DNA from: Emergomyces orientalis
Taxonomy: Eukaryota > Ascomycota > Eurotiomycetes > Onygenales > Ajellomycetaceae
Length of the DNA: 64,000 nt
Direction: 5' to 3'
Assembly (NCBI GenBank): GCA_002110485.1
Contig: MOWL01000023.1
Location: forward strand, 992,001 to 1,056,000
Shown here piece after piece: positions 51,433 to 62,001 of this stretch. Each line of letters starts with the position of its first letter. The first letter of the stretch is position 1. The position numbers and the translations under genes are program-made. The notes beneath the pieces are model-generated. The model had not been told where the DNA came from. It ran no database searches and worked only from the letters and a program-made list of their open reading frames with translations.

Positions 51433-53234
51433 CTACCTCCTCCCTCCCCTACTGACCTTCGGAAACTCCACCGGAACCCTCAACTTCGCAATCCGCCTCG
51501 CCCCCGCCTCAACCTTACTCCGAACCCCCCACTTCGCAAACTCACTCTCCCGAGGCTTCTCCACCTTACACCCCAGCTCCCTAAAATACTGCTGGATGGT
51601 CTGATACTCCAAACTCAGGTCATCCCGCAGATCCGCGGGATCCGTCGCGAGTTCATTGCTTGCGAAACCCATTTCGGGCGGGATGTGTAAGGATAGCGCG
51701 CAGATGGTGGTATGTAGGAAGGTTATGTCTGTTTTGGAGAGGAAGGAGCGCTGGGGGACGAATTTGCGGCGGAGGGCGTCGAGGAACGAATCTGGCAGGA
51801 TGGGGGGATTCTTTGTTGTTGTCGCTGTCGTCGTTGTGAATTGCGAGGAGGAGGACGCTGCGGAACCGGAGAGTATGCGCCGGAGATCCTCGCGGGGTGG
51901 TAATTTCTTGCTCCCCGCCGCTGCAGACGAAGGCCCCGCCCCTCCACGGCTAGGTTTCAGAGCCCGAGACAGCTCAATAAGAATCATGATGTAACGTAGC
52001 AATTGTAGTTGCATCACATTCCCCGACCGCACGACATGATCAACTCTATGCGCCACAAAGCGCAAGGATGAAAGCACCGGTTCCCCTGCGGCAATGGCAT
52101 CTTGCCAATCCTTGACCGGCATGGTGTGCAGGGTTGATAGGCCGTTGGGTACCAGGGTTTCGATCGCGTAGACCTGCGATGGATGTGTGGCAGATAGGTT
52201 TGGTTGGGGTAGTGGCTTTGCGGCTTGGATTTCGGCCTGGGCGGCCTTTTGCGGCGAAGTAGCTGGGTCTTTGTGGATTGATGAGAGGAGGGCGGATTCT
52301 GCAGCGGTGGGGCCGGAGCCGGCTGGGGTGTTGGAGAGCAGGGCGTTCTCTGCGAGAGATTGGATGGCTTTGCGCGATTGTTTGGTGCCGAAGGCTTCGG
52401 TGAGGGCAGTGCGTTGGGCCCAGTTGGATTTCTGGGTGAGTTTTTCATTTTAGAGTTAGTGAAAAGGGTGCTGAGAGATGAAGGTATGTGCACAAAGTAG
52501 ATATAGAGATATATATATAAGGGGATATATACCGTTGCAACATCTCCATCCCCATCCTCGTCGTTAATAGCCTTCCTGGGTACCCGCCTCACACACCCAC
52601 GCACCGTCATCTTCCTAGCTTCCATGAGCTCCAAAATGCCCGCGTCCGGATCATAGACGGCCACGTAGTGGTTCCAGAGCGTATCTAGCTCATTTTCGCC
52701 TTCTTTGCCGACGAAGTCTATCTTTGGATGCGCGGATGATTGCAAGAGTAGTTCAGAAGTTGAGAGGTTGGTGTTTGTGGCTGCAGTGTGCTTTGAGGAT
52801 GAGGGCTGTGGTCGATTGCGCGGTTTTGAATATGCGGTTAGGGGGATGGAGTCTGGGACGTTGATACCCGGAGTAGATGCTATAAATGAAGGAGGAATTT
52901 GTTTGTTAGCTCTTGCTTTAATTTTCATTTGCCTTATTCTTGTATATATATATTTTGGCGAAGGTAAACGTGTGGAAGAAGATCTTTTGGTATAAAAATC
53001 CTCCTCTAAGGCTCGAAGCAATCGGGCTGCTAATTGTCTCCGCTCCATAAGAAACTGAGCTCTTAATGACAAAAAATATATCTAACCTATAACAGGAACC
53101 AGTCCATTCGTATTTTGCACAAATTCCACCTTGATCGCTGGTCCAACAGGCGCAAGAGCAGGCTTCTTGTTCGGTCGATCGGGCTTTTCAGAAGCTCGTT
53201 TTCGTTTCTTCTCTGCTGTGGGGTCGACGCCCAT
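51433..53234 (-). CDS. rpa49: RNA polymerase I subunit RPA49 (A49)
   Basis: Three exons on the minus strand: 53234..53087, 52879..52533 and 52431..51433; 497 residues. The start MGVDPTAEKKRKRASEKPD is a basic nuclear-type N-terminus. The dimerisation half (with A34.5) includes PGINVPDSIPLTAYSK and the A49 signature LDTLWNHYVAVYDPDAGILEL, then a KMTVRG piece. The middle linker reads KSNWAQRTALTEAFGTKQSRKA, the usual A49 block preceding the tandem winged-helix half (RFVAHRVDHVV...MQLQLLRYIMILIELSRAL). The C-terminus is basic. Together with A34.5 it promotes initiation and elongation by Pol I on rDNA in the nucleolus. Slightly longer than the yeast protein (415 residues), as usual in filamentous fungi. 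Reading through the second intron and switching frame gives a longer, wrong ORF. Confidence 0.92.
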
Positions 53235-54366
53235 TTTGGTGATGGTTTGTTGCTCTTTTTAAATTTCTCGAACATAAAAGGGTTTAAAGGTTACTTCTGC
53301 GGTTTTATTTTAGTTTCTCAATAAGCGCAGTTGGTGTTTTTGAGGTATGTAAACGTTGGGAAATTCGATGCGTTTCGGCAGCATCTGTTGTGGTTTGGAA
53401 AGGAAAGTTTGTATGGGGGAGGAGTTGAAAAAAAAAATTGCGCTGCTATTTCGAAGTGGAGAATTTAGTTTTGTTAGGAGAGCACCAACAAATCATCCGA
53501 TTGAACAGAAATATTCACAGAATTCTGACTTTGCACGCAGCTGTAAAACGCATAATTCTACAGATTGGAAATTTACTTGTGCTTTCAAATGGAGTAGAGC
53601 CATTGACTAACAGCTCAGGCATTATTAAGAAAAAACATCACAGTTCATTTTCAGTCCTATTTATCCCCTTTTCCGCTAACAATTTTCTCTTAAAATGGGC
53701 TCAGCACAAGGCAAGATTTGAAGGGCCATATCAAGGAACCCACCCAGTAAGAGGCAAAAGTGGTCAACAGAAGAGAGACGAGGAGGAAAAAAAATTAGGC
53801 TTGTATTTTTAAGTAAACCCCAACGGCTCCGTGATTCCTATATGTAAGCTGATCTCTTTTTCCCCCATTGATCTGCTCTCTTTTGATAAAAAGAACAAAC
53901 TGCAAAAAAAGAAAGAGAAAACAAAACATCCAGGAAAGTGAAAATTGACCAGCCCTCCACCCACACAAATCAAACCCTTCGATTTAAGGAAGACCCGAAA
54001 AATAACGAAAAAACTCGCATGAGTAATTGTTTCTCTTGGGGCTTTCCTCTCCCAACCCCTATTTCCCGCAACCAAACATTAAAAAAAAACAAATTCATGA
54101 CGTCAATTCCTTTCCTGTCCTATCTCTTCGTTAAAAAAAGACGGAACTCAGAACGGTTGGGATGCTGAAAAAAAAACATCTGAGCTACTGCTTCATGACG
54201 AGGGAGAAATAAAAAAGGGGGAGGGGTTTCATGTTGTTGATTTCTGGTCGTTCGTCGTGTTTTAAATCCGTTTTCTTGTGTGTTCAATCGGGTGCGGTTC
54301 ATTTTCAGTTCGAGGGGTCATTTTGATGCATGGACAGAGAAAGCTGAGACGGAGTGGTCGAGTAGT
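53235..54366. other. Intergenic between rpa49 and rpl41
   Basis: This is upstream DNA of rpa49 (starting at 53234) and the 3' side of rpl41. A plus-strand ORF to 53812 begins with a non-ATG codon and has no recognisable domain. Numerous A-runs occur. Confidence 0.5.
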
Positions 54367-54541
54367 TTACTTGCTGTAATGGGGCAGTAAGTATATGATG
54401 TTTTTTCTCATCCCCCGATGGGCAATGAATTGGGTTGCTCTGAGAGAAGGGACAAGTAGGAAATACGAACCTTCTAGCCCGGACCTTTCTGCGCTTACGC
54501 TTCAGCCGTCGAACGCGCTTCTTTCTCCACTTGGCTCTCAT
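54367..54541 (-). CDS. rpl41: 60S ribosomal protein eL41 (L41), 25 residues
   Basis: Two coding exons on the minus strand: 54541..54471 (71 nt) and 54373..54367 (7 nt), split by a 97-nt intron (GTTCGT...TTACAG). The peptide begins MRAKWRKKRVRRLKRKRRK and ends VRARSK, the near-invariant eL41 sequence: a single very basic helix bridging the large and small subunits. The last exon contributes only one base of the Ser codon plus AAG TAA, one of the smallest coding exons one could meet. Without it the frame would continue into unrelated residues. An upstream 5'-UTR intron is likely. It is a ribosomal-protein gene next to rpa49, both serving ribosome production. Confidence 0.93.
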
Positions 54542-54557
54542 CTTCGCAGAGTTTTGA

Positions 54558-54728
54558 CTGTTGTTGTTATGGTTAGCAATTAGCTCTATCAAGTAATTGT
54601 TTCTTCCACGCCAATGAAATGGAATGTTGCATTGTGCATTGTGCATTGTGCATGCAATGACCAAGACATCCTATCCATTTGCACACAGTATACACAAAGC
54701 AGAGCCAGGGGAGGGAATGGTAACTCAC
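54558..54728 (-). other. Probable 5'-UTR intron of rpl41
   Basis: On the minus strand a GTGAGT donor (54728) and an AACAACAACAG acceptor (54558), with a CTAAC branch site 10-15 nt before it, sit 17 nt upstream of the ATG. The preceding exon is CT-rich (CTTCTTCCTCTTTGC), as in ribosomal-protein gene leaders. The intron contains a TGCATTG repeat (about 54625-54653). Confidence 0.6.
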
Positions 54729-55174
54729 ACTTCTTTGACGATGAGGGGGATAGTTGCAAAGAGGAAGAAGGAGAGTTGAAGTGTGAGGGATGGCGAGATT
54801 GCTTTGTAGTGTGCGTGGCTGACTCAGCTTTCGCGCTAAGGGCTTAGTGGTTGCCCAAGCGAGGAATTTGGAGGGGTTATGTAAGCAGCTCGATGGATGA
54901 GGTCACCAGCGCTGGGAGCATGGGGCAAGTATTTGATGGGGACTGTTTATATCTTTCGATGCAGATATTGAGAAATACGATTACTGGTGATATTAGGTAT
55001 AATGTAATGTAATTGATCAATTGATTATTTAAAGAGCCTTAGTAGGTAAAGGAAATATTATGGGATCGAACAATGGTGGTTACGAAAGAAAAACAAATAG
55101 GAGGGCATAAAAGCCATTCACAAGAAAAGAGAACGCCGAAGTACCTTGAGCAAAAAAAAAGGAACAACTATCAA

Positions 55175-56651
55175 TTAAGCAGCAGCAGCAGCAGCAGAGA
55201 GGGAAGGGTCAGCTGCAAGGGGCCCAGTCTGAACACCAATGGTAGCCTGTACTCCAACCCGTTCCTTGCCCAGAAGATCAGCAAGCAATGCGCTTGGGCG
55301 ACTGTCTCTCTGTGGTTGAAACACTGCCTGGGTGGCCTTGTATTTCTGCACGCTTTCCATGTAGATATCGAATAGATAAGAGGAATCGAGCGGGCCTCCT
55401 TTTGCCTCGGGGTGGAATTGGGTGCTGAAAATAGGACGGGTTTTGTGGATTAGGCCTGCAAAACACCAGTTAATAATAGGTAAAAATAGTTAAGAGAGAA
55501 AATATGGGAGACGAACCTTCGTTACTAGAGTCGTTGAGATTGACGAAGTAGGGCTTCCAGTCGCTTGGGAGCGTAGAAGCATCAACGGCGTATCCGTGAT
55601 TTTGGCTGGTTATATGGCAGCGACCCGTGGTCAAATCCAGAGCTGGGATGTTATGAGCGCGGTTACCATACTTCAGCTTGATGGTTCGAGCACCAGATGC
55701 CAGGGCAAGGAGCTGATGTCCAAGGCAGATCCCCATTATTGGCACCTGGGACGTCTCCATCAGCTTGCGAAGGTTGTAGACGGTATCTTGGCAGTGGGTC
55801 GGGTCACCGGGTCCGTTGGAGATGAACACCCCGTCGAAGTGGTGAGCAACCTTGTGGATAGGATAGTCGTAGGGGAAAACAGTGATGCTGGCACCCCGGT
55901 TGACAAGGCTTCGGAGGATATTCTCCTTCACACCACAGTCGATAACGGCGACATGTGCGGTGCTGTTGCCAGGGCTGACGTGGAATGGAGCCTTGGTGCT
56001 GACTTTTTTCACCAAGTTGATTTGCTCCGGGTCAACGAAGGCCTCGTCTTGGTCGGCATCGTATTCCTCGCCAATTGTGATGCGGGCAAGAGAGGAACCC
56101 CGCTCTCGAAGATAGGTGACGATTTCACGAGTGTCAACTCCGGAAATGGCGGGTACACCCTCCCTAGCGCACCATTCACCGAGACTCTCAACAGCGGTCC
56201 AGTGGCTGTAGCGCTCCGCAACATCGGCAACAACAACGCCAACGGCCTGAAGGCTGGGGGATTCAAAGTATTTAAGAAGCCCATTCTCATCTCGCTCAGC
56301 AGAAGGAACACCATAGTTACCAATCAGGGGTTGGGTGAAGACCAGAATCTGCCCACGATAAGAAGGATCGCTCAAGGACTCAGGGTATCCCACGAGAGAA
56401 GTGGTGAAGACAGCTTCACCAGAAATGTTTGATTTGGCGCCAAACGACTTACCGTGGAACACCGGTCCATCTCTGATAGTGAAAGTCGCCCTGTCATGAG
56501 ACGATGGGCGGGCTTTCGTGGGAGGGGAGGTGGTCTGGGGAGGATCGGTTCGGCTGACAGTAGCCATGAATCGAGCGTTAAATGCAGGGGCCCTCAGAGC
56601 AGCGGTAACATGAGTCCCCGCTGGGACTGATTTGATAATTCGTGCAAACAT
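55175..56651 (-). CDS. cpa1: Carbamoyl-phosphate synthase, arginine-specific, small (glutaminase) chain
   Basis: Two exons on the minus strand: 56651..55517 and 55455..55175; 471 residues. A basic N-terminus (MFARIIKSVPAGTHVTAALR) is a mitochondrial targeting sequence. The CPSase small-chain domain (ATFTIRDGPVFHGKSFG...VFTTSLVGYPESLSDPSY) is followed by a class I glutamine amidotransferase domain with the complete triad: Cys309 (GICLGHQ), His393 and Glu395 (STQFHPEA). It hydrolyses glutamine and passes ammonia to the large chain to make carbamoyl phosphate for arginine synthesis. The intron falls before LIHKTRPIFS. The C-terminus ends in six alanines from a CAG-type repeat (55180-55196). Translation is probably arginine-regulated through the upstream peptide at 56700-56937. 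Confidence 0.97.
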
Positions 56652-56699
56652 AATTTGTTGTTTCTGTAGTTGTATAATCCAGTGGTTCGATTTTATGAC

Positions 56700-56937
56700 T
56701 CAATTTACCGAAGCTTTCCACAGATGATCTATAACGGGAAATCAGTTAGTCACGCCGCACGGGTAGAGCAGCAGTTTTCAAGGATATTGAGAGCATACCA
56801 GAGATGTAGTCCTAGATCAAAATTATGTCAGTCAGGGATCCAGCCATGAGATGAATGTGTTGGGGAGAGAATTCTCTGGTCTAACGGGATTGGAAGACGC
56901 ATACCTGAGAAGTGAAAATTGAAGGAATTACACGCAT
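56700..56937 (-). CDS. Arginine attenuator peptide (AAP) uORF of cpa1, spliced across two introns
   Basis: Three mini-exons on the minus strand: 56937..56905 (33 nt), 56811..56799 (13 nt) and 56728..56700 (29 nt). They encode 24 residues plus stop, the same length as the Neurospora arg-2 peptide. The core SIFTSQ-DYISDHLW matches the conserved AAP core, including the Asp whose change abolishes regulation in Neurospora and yeast. Introns are 93 and 70 nt with GTATGC donors and CTAG/ATAG acceptors. The stop lies 48 nt before the cpa1 ATG. In the known systems this peptide stalls the ribosome at its stop codon when arginine is high, blocking main-ORF translation and provoking nonsense-mediated decay. 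The exon pattern is inferred from phase and peptide conservation. Confidence 0.92.
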
Positions 56938-59900
56938 AAGCGCTGTTGTGCCCGTCAAGCACTTAAATATACTATGTGTAGTAGGTACTCAGAAGAGTGT
57001 GGAAAGCATTGATAAAAACTGGGTTGCGTGGGTGGTGAAAAGTGTCAAGATGGGTTTGTGAAGGAGGAAGAGAAAAAAGACGGTGAGGTTCACGAGGGGA
57101 AAAAGAAAAAAGAGAAAAAAACTCTTGACTCAGCCCAAGGCCCAAGGCCCAGCACGGTGTTGTTGGGCCAATTAGAGTGCGGCAAAAGGGATGTATTGTC
57201 ATGGTCCCGTATGCATTCTGTACCACTGGCGTATTCCTCCATACCAATGTGGTCGTGCCGAGGTATCAATACGTAATCGGGTATCATCCTTACCCCAGGA
57301 ATAGAATCTGCGGCTTTGCAATTTTTGGATTACAGTTGGGCGCGATTTTCATGTTATCAGATAGATAAGGAGTGAGCCCGGTTTGCCCATGGAACGGGGT
57401 TATTTTGAATGCTCCAAGCATGATTTAACTTCCTTTAAGCAGCAGGTTTGTCAAATATCCCTCTCGGATGGGTACCAAGCAACCCCTTGCTGGTTGCAAT
57501 TCCAAACGGTATCAGAGGACTGCTGATGATATTTCTGGCGGAAAGGATAGGAAGCAAGCGCGGTCAAAAGAAAGAGTGATCTCAACGATTGGCTGGACAC
57601 AGAAGTTTTCTCACGCCGGGAAAATAGCCCTGAGGTGCTTGATAACCTTGAGTTGTCACTGGTCAGCCATCGTGCTACCTGTGAGCGAATTAACAGCTTC
57701 CCCATTCCGGTATCGGGATACATTCATTAGCCCTGAATCACCAAGATGCAACAACTTTTTCTTATTCCCAGGCACGGGGAATTCTTGCATGGTATGAAGG
57801 CTTGCCAAACACATATCGTGTGTGATATGTTTCCTAGTAGACTGATATCGTTGACGGATGTATCAGCGTCACTTATACTTACGTATACTCAGATCTCCTC
57901 CATTTTAAAGACATGTTGTAGCCTGTTTGATGGAAATACCCCCGCCAACCCCTAATCCGTGAGCAGAGTTATCCATTAATAAATTCGTCCAAGGTTTGTC
58001 TTTAGCAGCTTTCTTGAACAAATTTTCTCTGCTTAAGAACACGGCTGCAGAGAGACAAGAAATACGAAGAAATAGCTTGATTGAATCGCCAACGATTCTC
58101 TTTTTCCTTCAAGTCACCCGTCCCTCAGTGCTGATCGCGCAAATCGACAAACCATAATTTATCAATAATGGCATGTACGAAAATCAGTTTTCGCATATCG
58201 CATACTCCCCCGCATCAAGCGAAAGAAAGTTGAACTATCAATGTTTTCTTTACATGCTACAGTGGCCCCATTTTCAAGCAGGGTCCGCAGGATTTTCCCC
58301 TGCGCAATTTTGTGACAGCCTGAAGCATTGTTGAGCGCTTGCTTCTAAGAGTTGAAAATATCGGGTTTCATGGGTATCCACAGAGTAAAAGAAGCATCGA
58401 GCTCTCGAATATATGAGGATAAGAAGAACTTGAAGCCGCTTTATTGTTCGGCTATTTTCCATTGCTACACCGAGTCTGCTTCTACAAATCCCGCAATTTT
58501 TTTCTTATCTTTACGTTACAGTGGCAGGGTTCCCTGGGCATGCAATTATTCCAGGGGAACTGATGAGGAGAAAGCATCAAGGGTTTGATCCTTAAGGAGT
58601 GACAGGATCCTATTGCCCTTTTCCATTTGGTAAATGGGTTTTTTGTTGTGGCTTTTATTAATGAACGTTCCGCCGATGAACAAAGTCACACCTGTACCTG
58701 AAATGAAGTGAAATGCAGCACAACAATTATCTAAAAAATTTGGAAAACCTGAAACTAGCCTCTTGCATCCGAATAAAGTCCCAAGTCGAACATCGTCGTA
58801 TTTTAATGAGCCAATTCTTACCTACCTAGGTAGGCATGTTCCTCCCCCATAGCTGTGTCTGCTGAAGGAAAGATTTTAACCTTGGAACCTCAGAAGTTAT
58901 GATTTAGCCCAAGTGGGACCGCTAAGCGAGAATGCCAAGTTCCCGGTTACCAAGCTTATTTTGACATCGATCAAATGAGGATTCAGGCGACTCCTCAAGA
59001 CATACGGTGTCTCGCCATCCTCCGGACTTATCGAAGTTGCTCGCTCGTGGAAACTTGTGGTGTATAGTATATGCCTTTTTGGGAGTTGTATAAAACAAAA
59101 TTATGTCTTGGGGGGTAGTCTATCCTCCACAGTAGTTTTCAATAGCCAAGCGAAGTTTCTGAGATGCTTCCTACTGTTACATGACAAATGGCCTTGGTTT
59201 TGATTGCTTCACAGCGAGCAGTAGTTTTGACTTCTGGATTGATTTCAAGAAAAGCTCCAGTCATGCTATCAAATGGTGATAGTCATTTTCTTCCTCTCTC
59301 ACTCTCCCAGGATTTTGTCTCCCCGCCCTGGCGCTTTATTTCGGTGTACAGTTGGAGAGATGATATTTTATTGAAGAAAGAGCAAAGCCTGCGTTCTGAG
59401 GGTCTGCTTTTTATTTATTTATATATATATATATATTTATTTTATTTTTGCAGTTGAATTATTCCCTCGGTTTTTATATTCGACTTCGCGCGGATTCATC
59501 GTGTGATATTCCCCGCATGCTATTGGAGTTTGGTGAGGACATTCTATTCTATTTCTAAATGTCCCCCCCTTTCATTTCCCAGGAAGCAGTTGGACCTACG
59601 AATGCAATCGGCAATCATTAGTCCCGCAACTTCTATTAAGAAAAGCCTTAGTGGCACTACCTGATGCATCATTAAATTCATGGTCTGCACGCAGTACAGG
59701 ACGCGTTACTGAGTCCAATTTATATTCGGTTTTCTCAATGATGCTAGGAATAATTATAAAAATCCACAGTCAAATACCCGTCCTCCATGCGCTCACATTT
59801 ATACTGAGAGTTTACACGAATTAAAAGAATGAAGTTCTCGAACCATGCGGTTTCATTCTTTTTCTTGCCAGCGTTTCTGGGAGCTACTGTCGGTTGTATA

Positions 59901-60110
59901 TCCTTCATTTACTCCCTCCACATCCTCCTCGATGTGAATAACACATCGTTTGGCGCCCAATGATCTTCTTCGAAGAGAACCTCGCTTAAAACTAGCGCCT
60001 CCAGTTCCCCGGGCAAGGGGTATAAAGCCCCCACTTCCATTTCCTCCCCCCGTTCTTTTTCTCTCCTTTCTTCCCGGGTGCACATACGGTCTTCTGGCAG
60101 CCTGGCTTTA
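56938..60110. other. Gene-poor region, no gene recognised
   Basis: This includes the cpa1 promoter (a TATATTTAAG-type AT patch near 56965 on the minus strand). Short ORFs of 60-110 codons occur on both strands without motif or splice support. A 14-bp perfect palindrome CCTACCTAGGTAGG sits at 58821-58834. Confidence 0.45.
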
Positions 60111-60134
60111 GTTGCGTTAGGTACCTAACGCAAC
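60111..60134. repeat. 24-bp perfect palindrome
   Basis: GTTGCGTTAGGT followed directly by ACCTAACGCAAC, with no spacer. It lies in non-coding DNA, 35 bp from a second, spaced inverted repeat. Confidence 0.85.
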
Positions 60135-60168
60135 GACCACTTTCCTAACCTCTCTCCGTTCGTCTTTT

Positions 60169-60194
60169 GTAAGTACTTGTCCACAAGTACTTAC
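60169..60194. repeat. 12-bp perfect inverted repeat with 2-nt spacer
   Basis: GTAAGTACTTGT, spacer CC, ACAAGTACTTAC. A third half-like copy TGTAAGTA follows at about 60201. Function unknown; it could be a protein-binding site or the remnant of a small mobile element. Confidence 0.85.
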
Positions 60195-61577
60195 ATGTTT
60201 TCTGTAAGTATTCCCATCTCATTCCACCCCCTCACATTGCTTATTTGCACAGGTTAACCTTTGCATGGCAGCTAACTACTTTGCTTATGTTTTACAGTAC
60301 TTTCCACTTTTTGGTTTCCCCTCTGGGGTTTTTCCACGTAGAGCTTCGGCACTACTAAAAAACGATGCTTATCCTCCTAATATTTAGACCCTAAATGTGA
60401 GGTAACTGGATATGGTGTTCATAACCCTCCTCACACTTCTCTACCTTTTTTTCATCATTCTTTTTTGCTTTGTTGAAGAGAATGGAGAAGAAAAGCGAAA
60501 GCTTCATACGTGTTTTTTTCTATTCCGAATGCAATACCGGAAGTGACCACCAGGCCGCGGCGGCTGTCCTCTAGAGTGAACACATAGCCCTCGCGAAGTT
60601 GGGATCGTTCCCCCAACTGCTGGTAAGTATCCAGCACGACAGCGACAGGAACGCGAAAAGGGCTGGACGGGAGCAAATAATGATGATAATCGTTGACACA
60701 GCTATGTAAGGTGGGTGTAGTAGAGCTATGGCAGTGTATTTTCCTTTTGGGTATCCGCGCAAGCAACAGACTCGGTTTGTGAAATTGGAATGAGCCACAC
60801 ATCTCCAGCTCTTGCTGTTTAGGCACTTCAAGGGACCAGTGCAAAAATAGATCGAATGGTTGAATCTCAAATCTTAAGCTTAAAAAAGTCACATGCAACG
60901 TCGTTTTGGATCCGAGCCAAACATCTGGATGTTAGGTCCTTGTGTATGATTTCTTTACTCAACAGCGTTGCCATAAGAATATATGGGGCAGTGGAGCCGA
61001 AGCCGGCAATTGTCTTGGTAGCAACGCGCTTGGTTAAGGTCTTAAAGGCTAGTCCGCATCATCTGGGGACTAGGCCCCACCCCCTCTACCGCCAACCACT
61101 GCTCTTACAACGCCCCCAGCTGACTCAGGTCCTTCGCCTGGTACAGCCTCCTACACTTCTCCCAGAAGTGTTCCCCCTCTTCCTCCACGTCGGCCTCCTC
61201 CCCCTCATCCGCGCTCCCAGCGCCTAGTCCATTACACTTCCTGATACCATGCTTGTCTTAGTAACTGGGATTCCGGGAACGTGTAGAGTTGACGTGACTG
61301 CTTCACATTAACGAAAGAAGTTATGATAACATATTCCAAAGACTAAAGACAAAAACAAAGGCAAGAGCCGTATTTTTGTTGTTCATTTCTTGATTTTTTT
61401 TGTTTTTCATCCGTAGTGTTGGTTGCAGTGGCTGCTGAAAGGAAACCTTGCTGATATCTAGAGAGGAGGGAATCTGAGCTCCTCCAAGTGCGGAGGGAAT
61501 TTTTTGTCCAGTTCTGGAAGTAGGGTACGCATCTAGAAGTAATTTTGCATAGCTTCGAAGTCTGGGATGTGGCTATT
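60195..61577. other. Gene-poor region with unassigned open frames
   Basis: A minus-strand ORF (60898-60455, 147 codons from ATG) and a Pro-rich plus-strand frame (about 61073-61240, containing SVPPLPPRRPPPPHPRS) look partly coding. I cannot place them in a family or extend them through splice sites. Confidence 0.35.
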
Positions 61578-62001
61578 TCAAATTCGATATTCTGTAGCGA
61601 GGGGATTCAAGATTTTATCCCTCTCAGCCATCCACACACAGGCAGAACAGATATATCTTCCCCAACGCTTCCTACCCCCTGGGGGCACCTCACAACGAAA
61701 TTCGACATCCCCCATGCAGGGGAGACACTTCTCACACGGCGTACGCCTAGGGAAGCAGTCATATTAGCATTTCGTACGAAGTGGCGCGCTCGAAACAATG
61801 ACGCCCTCGCACACAGTAATGGAAGCTTGCTCGCAACTAGCACATGTTCGCAACTAGCACATGTTCGCAACTAGCACATGTTCGCAACTAGCACACGCTC
61901 GTAGCTCGCACACAGGAGAAAACAACACGGGAAGAGAACACTCACCCAAAATCGGGCGCGTCAATCCCCGAAGGGGCAGACACAGAGGAGTTCTTCGCCA
62001 T
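61578..62001 (-). CDS. Possible small Cys-rich protein (74 residues) with CxxC pairs
   Basis: Two exons on the minus strand: 62001..61946 (56 nt) and 61746..61578 (169 nt). They join in phase 2 through a strong GTGAGT donor and a TTCCCTAG acceptor. The start MAKNSSVSAPSGIDAPD runs into G-R-T-P-C-E-K-C-L-P-C, then F-R-C, then Y-I-C-S-A-C. The spacing P-C-x2-C ... C ... C-x2-C resembles a fungal family of small presumed zinc-binding proteins of unknown role. The fifth position where that family often has another Cys reads KIL, so it may be decaying. The frame is also open upstream of this ATG to 62124. The 199-nt intron holds a 17-bp tandem repeat. Support is phase consistency plus the cysteine pattern only. 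Confidence 0.42.
61831..61898. repeat. 17-bp tandem repeat, four copies
   Basis: Unit TCGCAACTAGCACATGT; copies at 61831, 61848, 61865 and 61882, the last with two T-to-C differences. It lies inside the proposed intron of the small Cys-rich gene. Confidence 0.9.

Noticed and set aside
52014..53072. 352-codon minus-strand ORF overlapping rpa49
   Set aside because: It reads through intron sequence at both ends and leaves the conserved A49 frame after 52533; the spliced model fits the family.
55596..56432. 278-codon plus-strand ORF opposite cpa1
   Set aside because: It is the complement of the well-conserved cpa1 exon 1; no motif of its own.
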